Under the pieces are notes generated by a model. The model did not search any database and was not told the DNA's origin. It saw only the letters and a list, made by a program, of their open reading frames with translations. Positions 62,879 through 64,000 of a stretch of DNA of 64,000 nt are shown in pieces. Source of the stretch: Litorimonas sp964565335 (GTDB taxonomy: Bacteria; Pseudomonadota; Alphaproteobacteria; Caulobacterales; Maricaulaceae). The DNA is taken from assembly GCA_964565335.1 (NCBI GenBank), contig CAZMEN010000002.1, positions 30,143 through 94,142 on the forward strand, in the 5' to 3' direction. Made by a program: the position numbers and the translations under genes. Position 1 is the first letter of the stretch. The number at the start of each line of letters is the position of its first letter.

Positions 62879-63382
62879 CTATCGACGTAGAAGTCCTTCA
62901 TCCGCAGGTTTTTGAGGAATTTTACAGTCGATAACCCATACATCGTAAACGCGGTGATCCAAGGCACTAATGGCGGGTTTAGACGCAAACATCCATCCTG
63001 AGAAAACGGTCAGGTCTTCATCCGCTGTTTCGCCGCCGCCTGTCAGCCGCGCATCTTTAATTTGTAGAAAAGCGTAAGTCTCAGGGATGTCTTCCGGTGG
63101 CTTCTTTTCACAATGACGCGCCGCAATGGTCAAGCTGCCATATTGCAGAGTATCACCAATCTTGAGAGTATAATCCTGCGTTGTCGCCGTGACCTTATCC
63201 AGTGTCCGCAAGACAACGGCAGAGCCGATTAAGTTTTGGCGTGTTTGCAAAGTTGAGCGCTCTTGTGGCTGTGAGCTATCAATCTCAGTCGTGTTAAACT
63301 GTGCCTGCGCCGCCAAAGGCAAAAGCGCCATTGAGGCAATCGCACCAAATACCAAAAGTGAAGCCCCGCAGAATTTAGGCAT
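62879..63382 (-). CDS. DUF2155-family periplasmic protein
   Basis: The 167-residue protein has a signal peptide (MPKFCGASLLVFGAIASM, about 1-28, ending AAQAQ). The DUF2155 core carries VVLRTLDKVTATTQDY and SGWMFASKPAISALDHRVYDVWVIDC, the usual C-terminal motif. Function unknown; the family is common in Alphaproteobacteria next to NDUFA12. The ATG at 63382 overlaps the stop of the upstream gene by 8 nt; extending further upstream would add a nonsense-looking extension. It lies 11 bp from the convergent phytase-like gene. Confidence 0.85.
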   Translation of the reverse strand: MPKFCGASLLVFGAIASMALLPLAAQAQFNTTEIDSSQPQERSTLQTRQNLIGSAVVLRTLDKVTATTQDYTLKIGDTLQYGSLTIAARHCEKKPPEDIPETYAFLQIKDARLTGGGETADEDLTVFSGWMFASKPAISALDHRVYDVWVIDCKIPQKPADEGLLRR

Positions 63383-63773
63383 CAGGAGACCAGGCCTCAT
63401 AATCAGCTGCAACTTTATCGCGGACACCGCCGCGATCGAGGCTGCCTTTAGGCTTATAAGCATGCACTGTTCCAGTGAGGTTCGGAACGTGTTCTTCTTC
63501 CCAGTCATGCGGGACATAGCCATCCTCGGTCGGCGGCAACTCGCTCGTATGGTTTAACCAACCCTGCCATCCGGGCGGAATACGAGAGGCATCCGCGTAA
63601 CCGTCATACGTTACCCAGCGGCGTTTGCGCCCGTCATAGGTCTCTTTTTTCTCTTCATAATACGTATTGCCAAAAGCATCTTCAGCGATTTTGACTCCGC
63701 GTCGACCAATCATGAGGTTCGTCCCGAAGGTCGACCCATTCCACCATGTAAATATGCGTTTAATGAAAGACAT
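63375..63773 (-). CDS. NADH:ubiquinone oxidoreductase NDUFA12-family subunit
   Basis: NDUFA12 (17.2-kDa) is an accessory subunit of respiratory complex I, found in mitochondria and Alphaproteobacteria. The 132-residue protein has WWNGSTFGTNLMIGRRG, EDAFGNTYYEEK, RRWVTYDGYADASRIPPGW and WLNHTSELPP, all family segments. It should help complex I assembly at the inner membrane. The stop overlaps the DUF2155 start by 8 nt. No nuo genes are in the window. The remaining 227 bp to the right edge show nothing definite beyond the likely promoter. Confidence 0.92.
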   Translation of the reverse strand: MSFIKRIFTWWNGSTFGTNLMIGRRGVKIAEDAFGNTYYEEKKETYDGRKRRWVTYDGYADASRIPPGWQGWLNHTSELPPTEDGYVPHDWEEEHVPNLTGTVHAYKPKGSLDRGGVRDKVAADYEAWSPDA

Positions 63774-64000
63774 AAACGGCCTTTATCTTATGTGTCGGGC
63801 TTCATCACCCAACAGACTCCGTTGAGAGGCTTATGCCCTCGACACGCGCCAAGGTAAAGTCGAGATGTGACCGAATTATGTCCTGTGGAACACGCTCTCA
63901 GAACCTTAAGTAAAATCACCGCATTGAGTGTGGTTTTTAAGACGCATCCGAGATGTTTTTGCAGAATGTTACAAAATATTTAGTCTACGCATCTTATCCC

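Noticed and set aside
63774..64000. Search of the right-edge region for RNA genes or regulatory sites
   Set aside because: No convincing stem-loop, tRNA or CtrA site; only the presumed NDUFA12 promoter.

Overview
The window is chromosomal DNA of an alphaproteobacterium, most likely a stalked or prosthecate marine relative of Caulobacter (Maricaulales/Hyphomonadales type). This is inferred from a ChpT phosphotransferase next to CheY/CheR-like genes, a perfect CtrA-type site (TTAA-N7-TTAAC), the NDUFA12 and DUF2155 pair, lspA next to a DUF3035 lipoprotein, a bacterial FeS photolyase, and several TolC, OmpW and autotransporter envelope proteins. There is no plasmid, phage, IS or CRISPR signature. 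Almost all of it reads as ordinary, densely packed chromosome. One run of ten N at 17571-17580 is an assembly gap inside pheS.

Layout. 1-7.3 kb: the 5' part of an M13 peptidase, then a three-gene RND efflux operon on the minus strand. 7.5-10.4 kb: phoR, phoU and phoB on the plus strand, with two tandem PHO-box-like sites between phoR and phoU and no pstSCAB genes. 10.4-13.4 kb: an aminotransferase and an AGCS symporter. 13.4-16.8 kb: chpT followed by a degenerate CheA-like protein, a CheY-like receiver and a CheR-like protein. 16.9-22.5 kb: pheST, an acyltransferase, a GNAT enzyme and an unknown membrane protein. 22.5-30.5 kb: a fatty-acid/CoA region with two divergent sets, MaoC hydratase + SDR + thiolase on the minus strand and thiolase + FadB-like protein on the plus strand. 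30.5-34.2 kb: a minus-strand operon of symporter, Baeyer-Villiger-type monooxygenase and esterase.

34.3-44.1 kb: a DUF6445-like protein, an SH3-like lipoprotein, a trypsin-like autotransporter, an FeS photolyase, nadC, a SleB-type cell-wall hydrolase and a long coiled-coil protein with a CtrA site upstream. 44.2-49 kb: two transporters, tadA, an rRNA pseudouridine synthase, rsmD and ompW. 49.2-52.5 kb: mutL, a DUF3035 lipoprotein and lspA, with a terminator-like hairpin abutting the mutL start and a 39-bp tandem repeat. 52.7-64 kb: a second large autotransporter, glnE (no canonical start codon), parE, adenine deaminase, a phytase-like secreted protein, and the DUF2155/NDUFA12 pair.

Decay is visible at two sites: a glyoxalase/VOC C-terminal remnant (23770-23940) and a TauE/SafE N-terminal remnant (48141-48254). 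The most interesting points are the start-less glnE, the mutL leader with its tandem repeat, the ChpT-CheA/Y/R signalling cluster, the stereochemically paired beta-oxidation gene sets, and the CtrA site before the coiled-coil gene. I see no clear novel defence or mobile system.
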